A DNA stretch of 62,401 bases from Pseudomonadota bacterium (lineage in GTDB: Bacteria > Desulfobacterota > Desulfobulbia > Desulfobulbales > Desulfocapsaceae): contig JAHJKP010000036.1 in the NCBI GenBank assembly GCA_018821985.1, positions 1-62,401 of the forward strand, read 5' to 3'. Numbering within the stretch: the first letter of the stretch is position 1; each line of letters starts with the position of its first letter. The notes beneath the pieces were generated by a model, which saw only the letters and a list, made by a program, of their open reading frames with translations, searched no databases and had not been told where the DNA came from. Of this stretch, positions 43,489-52,661 are shown in pieces. The position numbers were made by a program, and so were the translations under genes.

Positions 43489-44702
43489 CCCTGAAAGAGA
43501 GGTTCAACAACCTGACACCTGGCAATAAAAAGGCACTGGTCTGGTCGGTAGTCGGTCTCGTTGTCCTGGCAATCGCTGTCACTGGTTATAACTCCCGCTC
43601 CAAACGGATAGATGTTGCAGCGGTACAATCAAACAAGACCATTCACCTTGACCCTGACATGATTGAGAAAACCATGCTCAAGGAACAGGGGCGGCAGATT
43701 GATACCCTGAAAAAGACCGTGAATGATCTGCAAAAAAGCCAGACCGACTTTCTGGATATTGAAAAGCAGAAAAACAAAGACGAACAAAACAAGAGATTAG
43801 TTATCCCCAGCCCTGACCAATTAGCTGAAGGAAAACCGCTGATGGATGCAAAGGGAAGATCTTTGCTGGATGAAAAAGGTCTTCCTCTGTTTGACAATAG
43901 TCAACAAACACCTTTGATGGGAAGGAACTTGGGGCCGCAACCGCAAGGGAGTGGTCGTGGGGGCCAGCAAAAGGAAAAAAAGATCGTGGGCAAGATTGCG
44001 GTGGTTTCAAATCAGACCGCTATCCCCAAAGATGATAGTAAAAAAAAAGTGAGGACGGTTTATCTCCCCCCTTCCTTCATGGAGGCGAGCCTTTTGACAG
44101 GTTTCGATGCTGCTACTTCGAGCGGTGCCAAGGGGGGCAACTCCGAACCTCTTTTGCTCCGTATCCAGACCCCGGCAGTCCTGCCAAATGACATCAAGGC
44201 GAACCTGTCCGGTTGTTTTGTCATTGCCGAGGCCGTAGGCAGGTTGGACAAAGAACGGGCCGATGTACGCTTAGTTTCGCTTTCATGTCTGTCCAACGAG
44301 GGCAGCGCCGTTATCGACACCCCAATCAAGGGCTTTGTAACTGATTCTGACTCCAAGGTTGGCTTATCGGGACGAGTGGTTTCCCGGATGGGAGCGAGCA
44401 CAGCCAGGGCGATCATAGCCGGTGTGTTCGGTGGAGCTGGTGAAGCGTTAAAGGCAGCGGCCACCACAACCTCAACATCCGCCTTGGGAGCTACCTCGTC
44501 TATTGATGCGTCGCAGATCGGTAAGTATGCCGTCGGTGGTGGATTATCCGAGGGAGCGAACACCCTGCAAGATTTTTACATGGCACTGGCGAAACAGACG
44601 ACTCCGGTTATCGAAGTTGCTGCCACCAAGAAAATTACCGTCATTGTCTCGGAAGGTAAGGATCTGGAAATCAAAGAAAATAAAAGAGATCAGGAAATAT
44701 GA
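43485..44702 (+). CDS. traB: TraB/VirB10-like channel scaffold
   Basis: The 405-residue protein has an N-terminal membrane helix (about 18-36), a coiled coil (about 55-100), a charged linker, and the VirB10-type beta-barrel domain (about 190-395: FMEASLLTGFDAAT, LLRIQTPAVLPND, GCFVIAEAVGRLDKERADVR, VVSRMGASTARAIIAGVF). It spans the inner membrane and links to TraK and TraV. Confidence 0.87.
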   Translation: MTLKERFNNLTPGNKKALVWSVVGLVVLAIAVTGYNSRSKRIDVAAVQSNKTIHLDPDMIEKTMLKEQGRQIDTLKKTVNDLQKSQTDFLDIEKQKNKDEQNKRLVIPSPDQLAEGKPLMDAKGRSLLDEKGLPLFDNSQQTPLMGRNLGPQPQGSGRGGQQKEKKIVGKIAVVSNQTAIPKDDSKKKVRTVYLPPSFMEASLLTGFDAATSSGAKGGNSEPLLLRIQTPAVLPNDIKANLSGCFVIAEAVGRLDKERADVRLVSLSCLSNEGSAVIDTPIKGFVTDSDSKVGLSGRVVSRMGASTARAIIAGVFGGAGEALKAAATTTSTSALGATSSIDASQIGKYAVGGGLSEGANTLQDFYMALAKQTTPVIEVAATKKITVIVSEGKDLEIKENKRDQEI

Positions 44703-45277
44703 TGAAATCACTGTCTGTCATTCTCCCTTTGTTGCTTCTGCTGCTCCTGTCAGGTTGCGGCGGGTTCAAAAGTATCATCAATCCCTATGAAGAAAACTTC
44801 AAGTGCCGCACCAGGGATGATGCCGGCAAGTGCATTGATACGCCATCCGCATACAAAGAGGCCAGGTTCCCCGATGCTGATGATGCTACCGATACTACAT
44901 GCACGAACGCCAATGGTGACAAGATCCCCTGTCCTGACAGTAACGGCTCAAAAAACACCTGTACAGATGTCGAAGGCACAGAGATCCCCTGCCCTCCTGC
45001 TACTGTGGCCGATGAATCCAAGATCACTATAACCAGAGTTTCAAAGACCAATATCAACCAGTTAACCGCTCAAAACAGCCGCTACAAGGCACTCACGGAA
45101 CTCCTGGAGGAACCGGACAAGCCCATGCTGGAGCCACCCAAGATCATGCGGGTGCTGATGCTGCCCTACAAAGGAGAAAGTGATGAACTGTTCATGACTC
45201 GCTATGTCTATTTGAAACTGAAAGAGTCGCAATGGGTTCTGACAGATATAAGTGAAAAGCCAAAGGCGAGACAATGA
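44699..45277 (+). CDS. traV: TraV-like lipoprotein
   Basis: The 192-residue protein has a lipoprotein signal with the lipobox LLSGC (Cys about 19), then GGFKSIINPYEENFKCR, typical of TraV, and cysteine-rich repeats (TTCTNANGDKIPCPDSNGSK, TCTDVEGTEIPCP). It ends with the conserved RVLMLPYKGESDELFMTRYV. It should anchor the channel core in the outer membrane. It overlaps traC by 4 bp. Confidence 0.83.
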   Translation: MMKSLSVILPLLLLLLLSGCGGFKSIINPYEENFKCRTRDDAGKCIDTPSAYKEARFPDADDATDTTCTNANGDKIPCPDSNGSKNTCTDVEGTEIPCPPATVADESKITITRVSKTNINQLTAQNSRYKALTELLEEPDKPMLEPPKIMRVLMLPYKGESDELFMTRYVYLKLKESQWVLTDISEKPKARQ

Positions 45278-47817
45278 TTGATTTTTTGCAACGGGTCATC
45301 TACGGCAATACCGAATACCTGAAACACAGCGATCTGGCAAAATTGACCAGGCGGCATCCCTTTTCTGCCTTCTTAAACTATCTCGCCTACGACCAGAAAA
45401 ATGAAATCTATGTGAATCAGGACAGTACCCTTGGGATGCTCTGGGAGTGTTCCCCACTGACCTACGCAGGGGAAAGGGCCATGTCCTCGTTAGAGGGCAT
45501 TTTCAGGGCGGGTATGCCGCACGGCACTATTATTCAGTTTATCTTACATGCCGATTCCCATATTGAGCCAATCATTGAGCGGTATCGAACAAGCCGGACC
45601 AGAACAGAAGCAATCGTCACCACCAATACCGAACGGGTTACTGAATTTTTAACCAAGGGGAAAAAGGGGCTGGAGGCATGCAGTAACATTCCGGTCAGGA
45701 ATTTCCGGCTGTTTATAGCTGTTAAAATCCCAGGAGATAGCCCAGGTCTTCCTAAGCCGGACGAACTCGGCAACAAGGAAAAAGTTGCACCCTTGCTGGA
45801 CATCAAACGGCAGATCAACGAGACCCTGAAAGCGACCCAGCTTTATCCCAGGCATCTGTCACCGGGAAACTTGCTTGAATGGTTGCGCCGGTTGCTCAAT
45901 AGCTACCCAGAGGGGTATCCAGAGCACAATTTTTCTTCTTACAGCCCGGATATTCCTCTGCTGAAACAGATCGTCAATGCGGACACGGTTATCAAGGAAG
46001 GCAGCGATCATATCCAGGCCGGAGACAATTTCTTCTGTTGCACTACGCCTAAGAGCTTTCCTCGTGAAGTTGACCCCCTGCAAACCAATTCCCTGTTCGG
46101 CGGGATATGGGGCATTATCTCTGATGCCGACCAGATCAAGACTGATTTCCTCTATTCCTTCAATATCGTCTTTCAAAAGGGACTGGATGTATCAATCCAC
46201 GCAAAAACCAATCTGATGCTCAATCAGCAAGCGGTTGGTTCGTTATCTACCCTGCTTCACCGTAAACAAGCGGAACACATGGAGGCCACCGATGATCTGG
46301 AACATGGAGTTAAATTCCTCAAGATCATCCCTGTTTTTTGGGTATGGTCGGATGATCTTGAAAAGGCCAGAGATTCATGTACCCGTGTAAGACGGTTGTG
46401 GGAGAATAACGGCTATGTAATGCAACAGGACAACATGGTTCTGAAGATCCTGTTTATCTCGTCTTTACCGTTATGCCTTTACGCTGACGGCAAGAATATT
46501 GAAAACCTGGAGCGGGATTTTACCGCACCAGTACCTTCAATCACCCCGTTGCTACCGGTTCAGGGCGATTTTGCAGGCTCAGGCGGCATCCCAAATCTGA
46601 TCTTTACTGGCCGGAAGGGGCAGTTGATTTCGCTGGATTTTTTCGCAAAAGGGGCAACCAACTTTAATGCCTTCTGCTGTGCCACATCAGGCTCAGGCAA
46701 GTCGTTTCTGGTCAACTTCATAGCGTTCAACTATTACGCTTGCGGTTCCATAGTTCGTATTATTGACATCGGTGGTTCTTACAAAAAGATCGCTGATATG
46801 CTGGGAGCAAGGTATCTGGATTTCAGCCCAGAAATAAAAATGTGCCTCAATCCCTTCACAAACATTCTGGAACCGGATGAAGAATTAAAGTCCGTGGCCG
46901 CAGTGTTCGCACAAATGGCCTACGCCAACTCGGATACAAGGTGTGATGATACGGAATTAAATCTTTTTCGTCTGGCGGTTCGTTGGGCTTGGGACCAAAA
47001 GGGTCAGGATGCTGATTCTGATACAGTCTATGAATTTTTACAAAAATTCCCAGATCTCCCTGGCATGGAAAATCTCAAGGAGATGACCGACAACAAAGAG
47101 TTGATTGCGACAGCCAGAAGATTGGGCTTCAACGTACTGAATTTCACATCAAAGGGCTTTCACGGCAAGTTTTTTTGCGGCCCCAGCACCTTTGATATTC
47201 GCAATGACGAGTTTGTTGTTTTGGAATTGGAGAACCTGAAAGTACAGCCTGATCTGTACAAGGTTGTCACCCTGCTCATTATCAATGCCGTTACCCAAGA
47301 CCTCTACCTTTCTGATCGTTCCCGACACCGACAGATTATTTTTGATGAAGCCTGGCAGTTCCTGGATAAGTCCGCCATGCTCGCCCCGGTAGTCAACGAA
47401 GGCTACCGCCGGGCCAGAAAATACTCCGGCAGCTTCATGGTCATCACCCAATCCATTCTTGATCTGGAGTATTTTGGCGAGGTAGGCAGTGTTATCAAAG
47501 GTAACTCGGCCTTCAAAATATTTTTAGAATCATCTGACTTTGACCAGGCGAAGAAAAAAGGGCTGATTGATTATGAAGATTTTTCCATGAAACTCCTCAA
47601 AAGCATCAAATCCAACCCCCCGCACTATTCAGAGATTTTCTTCGATACGCCCTTTGGAATCGGCCCGACCCGGTTGGTAGTAAACGATTACGCCTATTTT
47701 ATCTACACATCCAAGGCCTCTGAAATCGCCATGATCGAACAGCGTGTTAAATCTGGCATGACCTATCATGAGGCCATTCTGGAAATGGTCGAGTTGCGGA
47801 AAAATGGCGAACTGTAG
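45274..47817 (+). CDS. traC: TraC/VirB4-type ATPase
   Basis: The 847-residue protein has the TraC N-terminal domain and a C-terminal AAA-like ATPase domain with Walker A ATSGSGKS (about 471-478), VRIIDIGGSYKKIADMLGAR, and the Walker B-like QIIFDEAWQFLDKS. It powers pilus assembly and transport. It is full-length by comparison with F TraC (875 residues). Confidence 0.9.
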   Translation: MIDFLQRVIYGNTEYLKHSDLAKLTRRHPFSAFLNYLAYDQKNEIYVNQDSTLGMLWECSPLTYAGERAMSSLEGIFRAGMPHGTIIQFILHADSHIEPIIERYRTSRTRTEAIVTTNTERVTEFLTKGKKGLEACSNIPVRNFRLFIAVKIPGDSPGLPKPDELGNKEKVAPLLDIKRQINETLKATQLYPRHLSPGNLLEWLRRLLNSYPEGYPEHNFSSYSPDIPLLKQIVNADTVIKEGSDHIQAGDNFFCCTTPKSFPREVDPLQTNSLFGGIWGIISDADQIKTDFLYSFNIVFQKGLDVSIHAKTNLMLNQQAVGSLSTLLHRKQAEHMEATDDLEHGVKFLKIIPVFWVWSDDLEKARDSCTRVRRLWENNGYVMQQDNMVLKILFISSLPLCLYADGKNIENLERDFTAPVPSITPLLPVQGDFAGSGGIPNLIFTGRKGQLISLDFFAKGATNFNAFCCATSGSGKSFLVNFIAFNYYACGSIVRIIDIGGSYKKIADMLGARYLDFSPEIKMCLNPFTNILEPDEELKSVAAVFAQMAYANSDTRCDDTELNLFRLAVRWAWDQKGQDADSDTVYEFLQKFPDLPGMENLKEMTDNKELIATARRLGFNVLNFTSKGFHGKFFCGPSTFDIRNDEFVVLELENLKVQPDLYKVVTLLIINAVTQDLYLSDRSRHRQIIFDEAWQFLDKSAMLAPVVNEGYRRARKYSGSFMVITQSILDLEYFGEVGSVIKGNSAFKIFLESSDFDQAKKKGLIDYEDFSMKLLKSIKSNPPHYSEIFFDTPFGIGPTRLVVNDYAYFIYTSKASEIAMIEQRVKSGMTYHEAILEMVELRKNGEL

Positions 47818-48409
47818 GCAGGTTATTATCATTCTTGGCCTTTTGCTTCTGGCCTCCCCTGCCTACGCAAAACAGCTTGGCACCATCGGCCCCGTTTATC
47901 CCGTAGTGGAGCCGGATTTGGTTGAAGAGTTAAAAGCCCGAGTCGATCAAGAAAAGATGGCAAAGATCATGGAGGAACACAAGCAGCAATACAAGGCAAA
48001 GGACATTCATACCCTGCCTACAGCCCTGAAAGACCGGACGTTTGTAGTAGATATGACGTACACCTTAGATCATGACATACCTGGTGAAGATGGGGAGATC
48101 ATGTTCAAGCAAGGGCTTACCTGGAACCCCTTGGATTATGTCTCTCTGCCCGGTGGTCTTGTGGTCATCAATGGTGAGGAGCCGAAGCAAGTGAAATGGT
48201 TTGAGAAGTCACCCTATTACCAAAACCGTCAAATCAAATTGCTGGTTTCCGGCGGATATGCGGCCCCTCTGATGAAGCAATTGCAGAGGCCGGTCTTCTA
48301 CCTGACCAAAATCATGGCTGATCGTCTGCAACTGGCTGCTGCACCCTGCGTAATCATGCAAGAGGGGAAAAGGATGATGGTGCACGAGGTAAAGATAGAT
48401 GAAAAATAA
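47804..48409 (+). CDS. traW: TraW-like pilus assembly protein
   Basis: From ATG 47804 the protein has 201 residues with a signal peptide (about 1-20, ending SPAYA), then LGTIGPVYPVVEPDLVEEL, the characteristic TraW start, and a conserved FVVDMTYTLDHDIPGEDGEI. The start lies inside the end of traC, so they are coupled. It acts with TrbC in the periplasm during pilus assembly. Confidence 0.83.
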   Translation: MANCRQVIIILGLLLLASPAYAKQLGTIGPVYPVVEPDLVEELKARVDQEKMAKIMEEHKQQYKAKDIHTLPTALKDRTFVVDMTYTLDHDIPGEDGEIMFKQGLTWNPLDYVSLPGGLVVINGEEPKQVKWFEKSPYYQNRQIKLLVSGGYAAPLMKQLQRPVFYLTKIMADRLQLAAAPCVIMQEGKRMMVHEVKIDEK

Positions 48410-49343
48410 GCATTTGATTGTTTTGTTTTTTTTGCATTTGCTTTGTTATTTTTTTGCATCTCCCGCCCTTGCTGCCCTTACCAAATCAGGTGATTCCTTC
48501 AATTTATTTTCAGATATAAATTGGGAGGAAGTTGAGTTTACGTTTTTGGGGATTTGTATCTGCCCCAGACCGCCACCAGTTTTTTTTGAGGAAGGTGAAA
48601 TTTATGAATACTGGGAGCCTTTTCTGCTCATTGATACGGTTTCAGTGGCAAACTATTCCCCGTTTATGGGGTCTGGCGGAGAATCAACTACAGGGACAAT
48701 AGCGGATGAATTAGGCGGAAAGAATAAGAGTTCGGATGCGGTATCTATTGCCGACGAGTCAACCTTTTTCCAGGCGCATGGTTTTCTCATACCGCTCATG
48801 GAGGGCATGTGCGCCCGTGACGATTTTGGCGCCTGGTGGAGCGAATATGATTCTATGTGGCAGAACGATGAACTTGCAGCGATTATCACCCCCGAAGTTG
48901 CCTTATACGCCAACAAAGCCATGCAGTTACTTTGTATGACAGATGCAGCGGCGGTAAATGTCGGCTTCCCACTTGACGTTATGCCCTGGTGTATAGGGAG
49001 CAGCGGGTCCACCTATCCCCTTAGCGGCCATGTTGACAATGACAATATCGTTCAGGCCAGTAATACCGTAGCGTCAAGGCTGATCTTCAAACTGTGCCGT
49101 TTGTTCATGATCTGCGACCCATCACCTATTTGTGGCTGCGAATACACACCTATCTGGACAAAAAGCCATTACAAGATGCACACGGCCCGGCCTGCACTTC
49201 GGGCCACCTATCCCATCGGCAAAGCGGCCAAGGTGTATGATTCTGGCCTCAATCCTCCCTATCAGGGAGAGAAGGGGTCTAACGATGAATTTCTCTGGGT
49301 GGTATTCAGAAAACAATTATGTTGCACTTGTTGTGAAGATTGA
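48399..49343 (+). CDS. traU: TraU-like protein
   Basis: The 314-residue protein has a signal peptide (about 1-25) and the cysteine-rich pattern of TraU (FLGICICPRPPPVFFEEGEI, YEYWEPFLLIDTVSVANYSP, ICDPSPICGCEYTP, a final LCCTCCED). TraU is needed for DNA transfer and pilus assembly. It overlaps traW by 11 bp. Confidence 0.87.
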   Translation: MKNKHLIVLFFLHLLCYFFASPALAALTKSGDSFNLFSDINWEEVEFTFLGICICPRPPPVFFEEGEIYEYWEPFLLIDTVSVANYSPFMGSGGESTTGTIADELGGKNKSSDAVSIADESTFFQAHGFLIPLMEGMCARDDFGAWWSEYDSMWQNDELAAIITPEVALYANKAMQLLCMTDAAAVNVGFPLDVMPWCIGSSGSTYPLSGHVDNDNIVQASNTVASRLIFKLCRLFMICDPSPICGCEYTPIWTKSHYKMHTARPALRATYPIGKAAKVYDSGLNPPYQGEKGSNDEFLWVVFRKQLCCTCCED

Positions 49344-49344
49344 C

Positions 49345-50103
49345 ATGCAAAGACGAATTCTCTTTTTCATAATGCTTGGCGGTTTGGTTGTCGGTTCAAC
49401 GGTGCAAGGTGCTGAAACTTCTTGCACCGATACGACTGCCCCTGGAACGACCAAGGCTCTCGTGGAAAAAGCCAGGGAACAGGCCAGAGAACTGGCCAAG
49501 ACCATGACCATCCCCGAGAACAGGCATAGCGAGAGAGGAAAAAAGGCCGCTGAAGCGGCTAATGCCGTCTTTCTTTCCAAGGAATTTCAGGAAAAGGTAC
49601 AAGGTTACGAAAATTGGGAAGAACTTGTCCCAAGAGCCAAGAAAGTAAAAAAAGAGCAGGAGAAAGGCATCCTTGCTGATTCTGAAAAAGTTTATCTCTT
49701 CCTGTCCAGTTCAATACCGGAGGCATCTTTTCAGGCGTACATGACCTATCTCGATGGAGTACCAGAGATCGTTCCGGTCATGCGAGGAATGGTGGGTGGC
49801 ATGGACAAACAGAACAAAAAAGAAAGGATCAAATGGTTCAGCAGGGTTCTTACAAAAGATACCACCTGCCAAGACAAACCAGAGGCACGATGCGACAGGC
49901 TCAAAATCCCCATTACGATTAAACCGAAGCTCTTTTACCAGTACGAGATTACCGAAGTCCCTACCCTGGTCTATATCAGAGGCGATGAAATCTTTCAGAT
50001 TCAGGGCGATGTGGGCCTGAATCCCCTGTTAGAAAGAGTTAATCAGGAAGCCAAAAGCCCTGGCCTGACTAATCTGATAGCCATGATCAGGGGAAGCCGA
50101 TGA
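49345..50103 (+). CDS. trbC: TrbC-like type-F assembly protein
   Basis: From ATG 49345 the protein has 252 residues, with a signal peptide (about 1-22) and the TrbC_Ftype core (YLFLSSSIPEASFQAYMTYL, ITEVPTLVYIRGDEIFQIQG). It is a periplasmic partner of TraW. It overlaps the small wHTH gene by 4 bp, so the replication genes that follow are physically part of the transfer operon. Confidence 0.82.
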   Translation: MQRRILFFIMLGGLVVGSTVQGAETSCTDTTAPGTTKALVEKAREQARELAKTMTIPENRHSERGKKAAEAANAVFLSKEFQEKVQGYENWEELVPRAKKVKKEQEKGILADSEKVYLFLSSSIPEASFQAYMTYLDGVPEIVPVMRGMVGGMDKQNKKERIKWFSRVLTKDTTCQDKPEARCDRLKIPITIKPKLFYQYEITEVPTLVYIRGDEIFQIQGDVGLNPLLERVNQEAKSPGLTNLIAMIRGSR

Positions 50104-50414
50104 ACCGATTGGAATTAAAAATTCCCATACGATCAGAGCAAGATTTTAAAGCTCTGATTGACAGCGGGGATATTGCCATAATCGGGCCACACGCATTAAC
50201 TGTGTATCTAATAATCAATGGAGAGCAAGAGTTTCCGACAGTGAAATTTCTTTGCAAAAAAAGCGGAATTTCCAACAAGCCGGTACGCCGGTCTTTAGTG
50301 GTGCTTGAGGAATATGGGGACATAGGCAAGATAGAGACACAACAGACCCGAGGCTGCTCAGTCTTTCCTCCGATCAGGATAGCGCCACAGGAGAGCAATG
50401 AAGATCAACCCTGA
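50100..50414 (+). CDS. Small winged-helix protein preceding the replication gene
   Basis: The 104-residue protein contains a probable winged helix-turn-helix (FPTVKFLCKKSGISNKPVRR, then SLVVLEEYGDIGKI), about residues 45-82. No membrane segment. It overlaps trbC by 4 bp and the initiator gene by 17 bp. It may control replication-gene expression. Family not identified. Confidence 0.6.
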   Translation: MNRLELKIPIRSEQDFKALIDSGDIAIIGPHALTVYLIINGEQEFPTVKFLCKKSGISNKPVRRSLVVLEEYGDIGKIETQQTRGCSVFPPIRIAPQESNEDQP

Positions 50415-51327
50415 GCAAAATGGCGCATATTCTGAATGCGAAGAAGAAACAGCTATTCTCAACACAAAAGTAAATAAGCAGATCGACAATATGCAGCGAA
50501 TGGCCTTTTTGAATAGCAAAGGCATCAATCCCAATAACAACTTTCAACTTGATTTGATTTTTCCTGAAACCATTGGCAAGCGCAGCGACTTGCGGCATAT
50601 CCCGAATGACTACGCCCGTTCATCCCTTTTCACGGCCACGAACAAAAGCCAGCCGCGAAAAACGCTATTACGCGAAAAGCTGTTCCACTACAACGAATTT
50701 GTTTCGATTCTCTACACCGGCATCGAGCTACGAGCCGAGGACGATGAAATCGTTTGGCTGCAAATCCTCAACTACGGGAAAGGCGTACCGCTTGGCAAGC
50801 CCTTTGAATTTTCTGTCAGAGACTTGGTGCGGGATGTGAACTGGTCAAAAAGCGGACGCAACTACGACAGGGTGCGGAATTGCATTTCACGGCTCAGGGC
50901 CAATGAAGTTTTGGCACTGAATACCAAGGCCTACGGAAAAAGTGGCTCAATCTCCCTCATTGGCAATTATGAAGCAGTCAATAACGAAGAGGGCAAGCCG
51001 ACACATTACCGCATATTTATAGACCCTAACCTGATTATGCTATTTGCCGGTAGTGCCTTTACATGCCACACCTGGGAAATTTACCGCAATTTGTCGCCAG
51101 TGGCCCGTCGCTTGGCCGATTACATTGAGAGCCACAAGCACCCATTCCCGCTTAGCCTTGAGACATTTCGGAAAATGTGCGGCTCGAAAGATTCCAGCAC
51201 CAGGAGTTGGCGGCAGACAGTCAAAAAAGCGTGCATCGAGGTGCATAAAATCAAGATTGCCGCCACCGCAATCCTCACCAAAGAGGATAAAATATGCTGT
51301 GTTCGACATAAAGACCGTAACGGATGA
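50398..51327 (+). CDS. trfA: TrfA-like plasmid replication initiator
   Basis: The 309-residue protein matches the TrfA pattern: IPNDYARSSLFTATNKSQPR, EFVSILYTGIELRAEDDEIV, WLQILNYGKGVPLGKPFEFS, YDRVRNCISRLRANEVLALN, and LSPVARRLADYIESHKHPFP. TrfA binds iterons and opens the origin in IncP plasmids. The iteron cluster starts at the end of this gene. Finding it between trbC and trbI, in the same direction, is unusual. The frame is intact. Confidence 0.85.
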   Translation: MKINPEQNGAYSECEEETAILNTKVNKQIDNMQRMAFLNSKGINPNNNFQLDLIFPETIGKRSDLRHIPNDYARSSLFTATNKSQPRKTLLREKLFHYNEFVSILYTGIELRAEDDEIVWLQILNYGKGVPLGKPFEFSVRDLVRDVNWSKSGRNYDRVRNCISRLRANEVLALNTKAYGKSGSISLIGNYEAVNNEEGKPTHYRIFIDPNLIMLFAGSAFTCHTWEIYRNLSPVARRLADYIESHKHPFPLSLETFRKMCGSKDSSTRSWRQTVKKACIEVHKIKIAATAILTKEDKICCVRHKDRNG

Positions 51328-51800
51328 CCTACGAAATCGTGTCGTATGACCTACGTTTTTTCTCTGTTTCGTGTCGTATGACCTACGGTCGTGTCGTATG
51401 ACCTACGGTGTTTTTGTTAAATGCAGGTCATACGACACGGTCTTTCTTGTTTTAAGTGTCAAATCGAGACCATTTCAAGATAGTCATGTCGTATGGCCTA
51501 CGAAATCGTGTCGTATGACCTACATTTTTTTCCTTTTCGTATCACATGACCGACGATTTGACAGAAAACCTATGAAAACGTGACAGATGACCTGCAAAAT
51601 ACGTGTCGTATGACCTACGAAATCGTGTCGCATGACCTGCGGAATCGTGTCGTATGACCTACGGGCACTTTTTGCAATCAACTGATTCTATGACAGAAAA
51701 AGGCTGTTTCTTGAGTCGCTAACCATTCTTTTAACCGTATATTTAACCTAACGAAATTTTGAAAAAAACAAATTTCCAGGAAAACTAAAAACAAATTCAG
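51319..51800. other. Iteron-type replication origin (oriV)
   Basis: The consensus TCGTGTCGTATGACCTACG is present exactly or nearly so at 51337, 51369, 51389, 51484, 51506, 51601, 51623 and 51645. Degenerate copies lie at about 51321, 51537 and 51578, and one inverted copy at 51421-51440. The spacing is irregular (20-50 bp, often 20-22). The stretch 51664-51800 is AT-rich with short TAACC direct repeats and could be the unwinding region. Spacing and degeneracy exclude a CRISPR array. Confidence 0.88.
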
Positions 51801-51811
51801 AAGAAAAAAGC

Positions 51812-52141
51812 ATGTCGGAAGAAAAACCACAATCAGAAGAAAAAAAAACAGAACCAAAGACAACTCCTGGCTATCTGGAAATAATCGTCATCACAATTCT
51901 GATCGTTCTGGGTGCGATCTGGGGTTACGACCATTTTTTTGCCCAGAAAGTTTTGACCTTTGACCTTAAGGGGTATCTGCGGGAACAAACGGCTTTGATA
52001 AAAGCAGGAGAAATGACGGAAGAACAATTCAAATCAAAGCTGGACAGGATTGAAGCTATTCTCAATGCAGAAAAAAGCAATCACGTCATACTGTTAAAAG
52101 ATGTAGTGGTCCGAAATGGCGATGAAATTTCTCCAAAATAA
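51812..52141 (+). CDS. trbI: TrbI-like type-F protein
   Basis: The 109-residue protein has a charged N-terminus, one membrane helix (about 22-42) and a short periplasmic part starting KVLTFDLKGYLREQTALIKA, the pattern of F-type TrbI. It is the first transfer gene after the origin. It overlaps the S26 peptidase gene by 26 bp. Confidence 0.72.
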   Translation: MSEEKPQSEEKKTEPKTTPGYLEIIVITILIVLGAIWGYDHFFAQKVLTFDLKGYLREQTALIKAGEMTEEQFKSKLDRIEAILNAEKSNHVILLKDVVVRNGDEISPK

Positions 52142-52661
52142 CCGTTTGGCCAGCTTTTTGTTTCGGTTGACTCGCTGGGAAAAGACCGTGGCAATGGTTT
52201 TTCTGGCTGCCTTGCTGCTGGGATCATTTCTTCCTGGACGGCTCATTGTCGCGATCAGCGATTCACTCGATTACCGGCTGTTTTTCCTGACAGCAATCAA
52301 CCGGGATAAAATCAAAAATGGAGATTATCTCGTTTTCCAGGGAGACAAAAACGAAGTGGAAAAACATGCCAAGCCTATGCTGAACAAAGACCTCGACCGG
52401 CTGATAAAAAAAGTCGGTTGCGCTCCTGGTGAAGTGCTTACCCATGATGCCCAAGGGCAATTCTTCTGCCAGGGTGTTTTTATCGGCAAGGCATTGGAAG
52501 CTGATAGCCTCAAGCGTCCTTTGCCAAAATTTCAATTTTCAGGGCATGTACCAGAAGGCAGTTTTTTCATGATCGGTACTAATCCCCGCAGTTATGACAG
52601 CAAATATTTCGGATTCGTTGATGCAAATCAGATTCTTCACAAGGCCTTACCGCTATGGTAG
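52116..52661 (+). CDS. S26-family signal peptidase of the transfer region (TraF/TrhF-like)
   Basis: The 181-residue protein has one N-terminal helix (about 25-45) and the S26 pattern: a Ser-containing ISDSLDYRLFFLT, KIKNGDYLVFQGDKNE, VGCAPGEVLTHDAQGQFFCQ, FFMIGTNPRSYDSKYFGFV. It probably processes the propilin or other transfer proteins, like RP4 TraF. In F the host LepB does this, so a dedicated peptidase follows the SXT/IncH type. Confidence 0.75.
   Translation: MAMKFLQNNRLASFLFRLTRWEKTVAMVFLAALLLGSFLPGRLIVAISDSLDYRLFFLTAINRDKIKNGDYLVFQGDKNEVEKHAKPMLNKDLDRLIKKVGCAPGEVLTHDAQGQFFCQGVFIGKALEADSLKRPLPKFQFSGHVPEGSFFMIGTNPRSYDSKYFGFVDANQILHKALPLW

Noticed and set aside
51319-51663. Repeated 19-mers as a CRISPR array
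   Set aside because: Spacing is irregular and often only a few bases lie between units, copies are degenerate and one is inverted, and no cas genes are present. A TrfA-like gene directly upstream makes iterons the clear reading.
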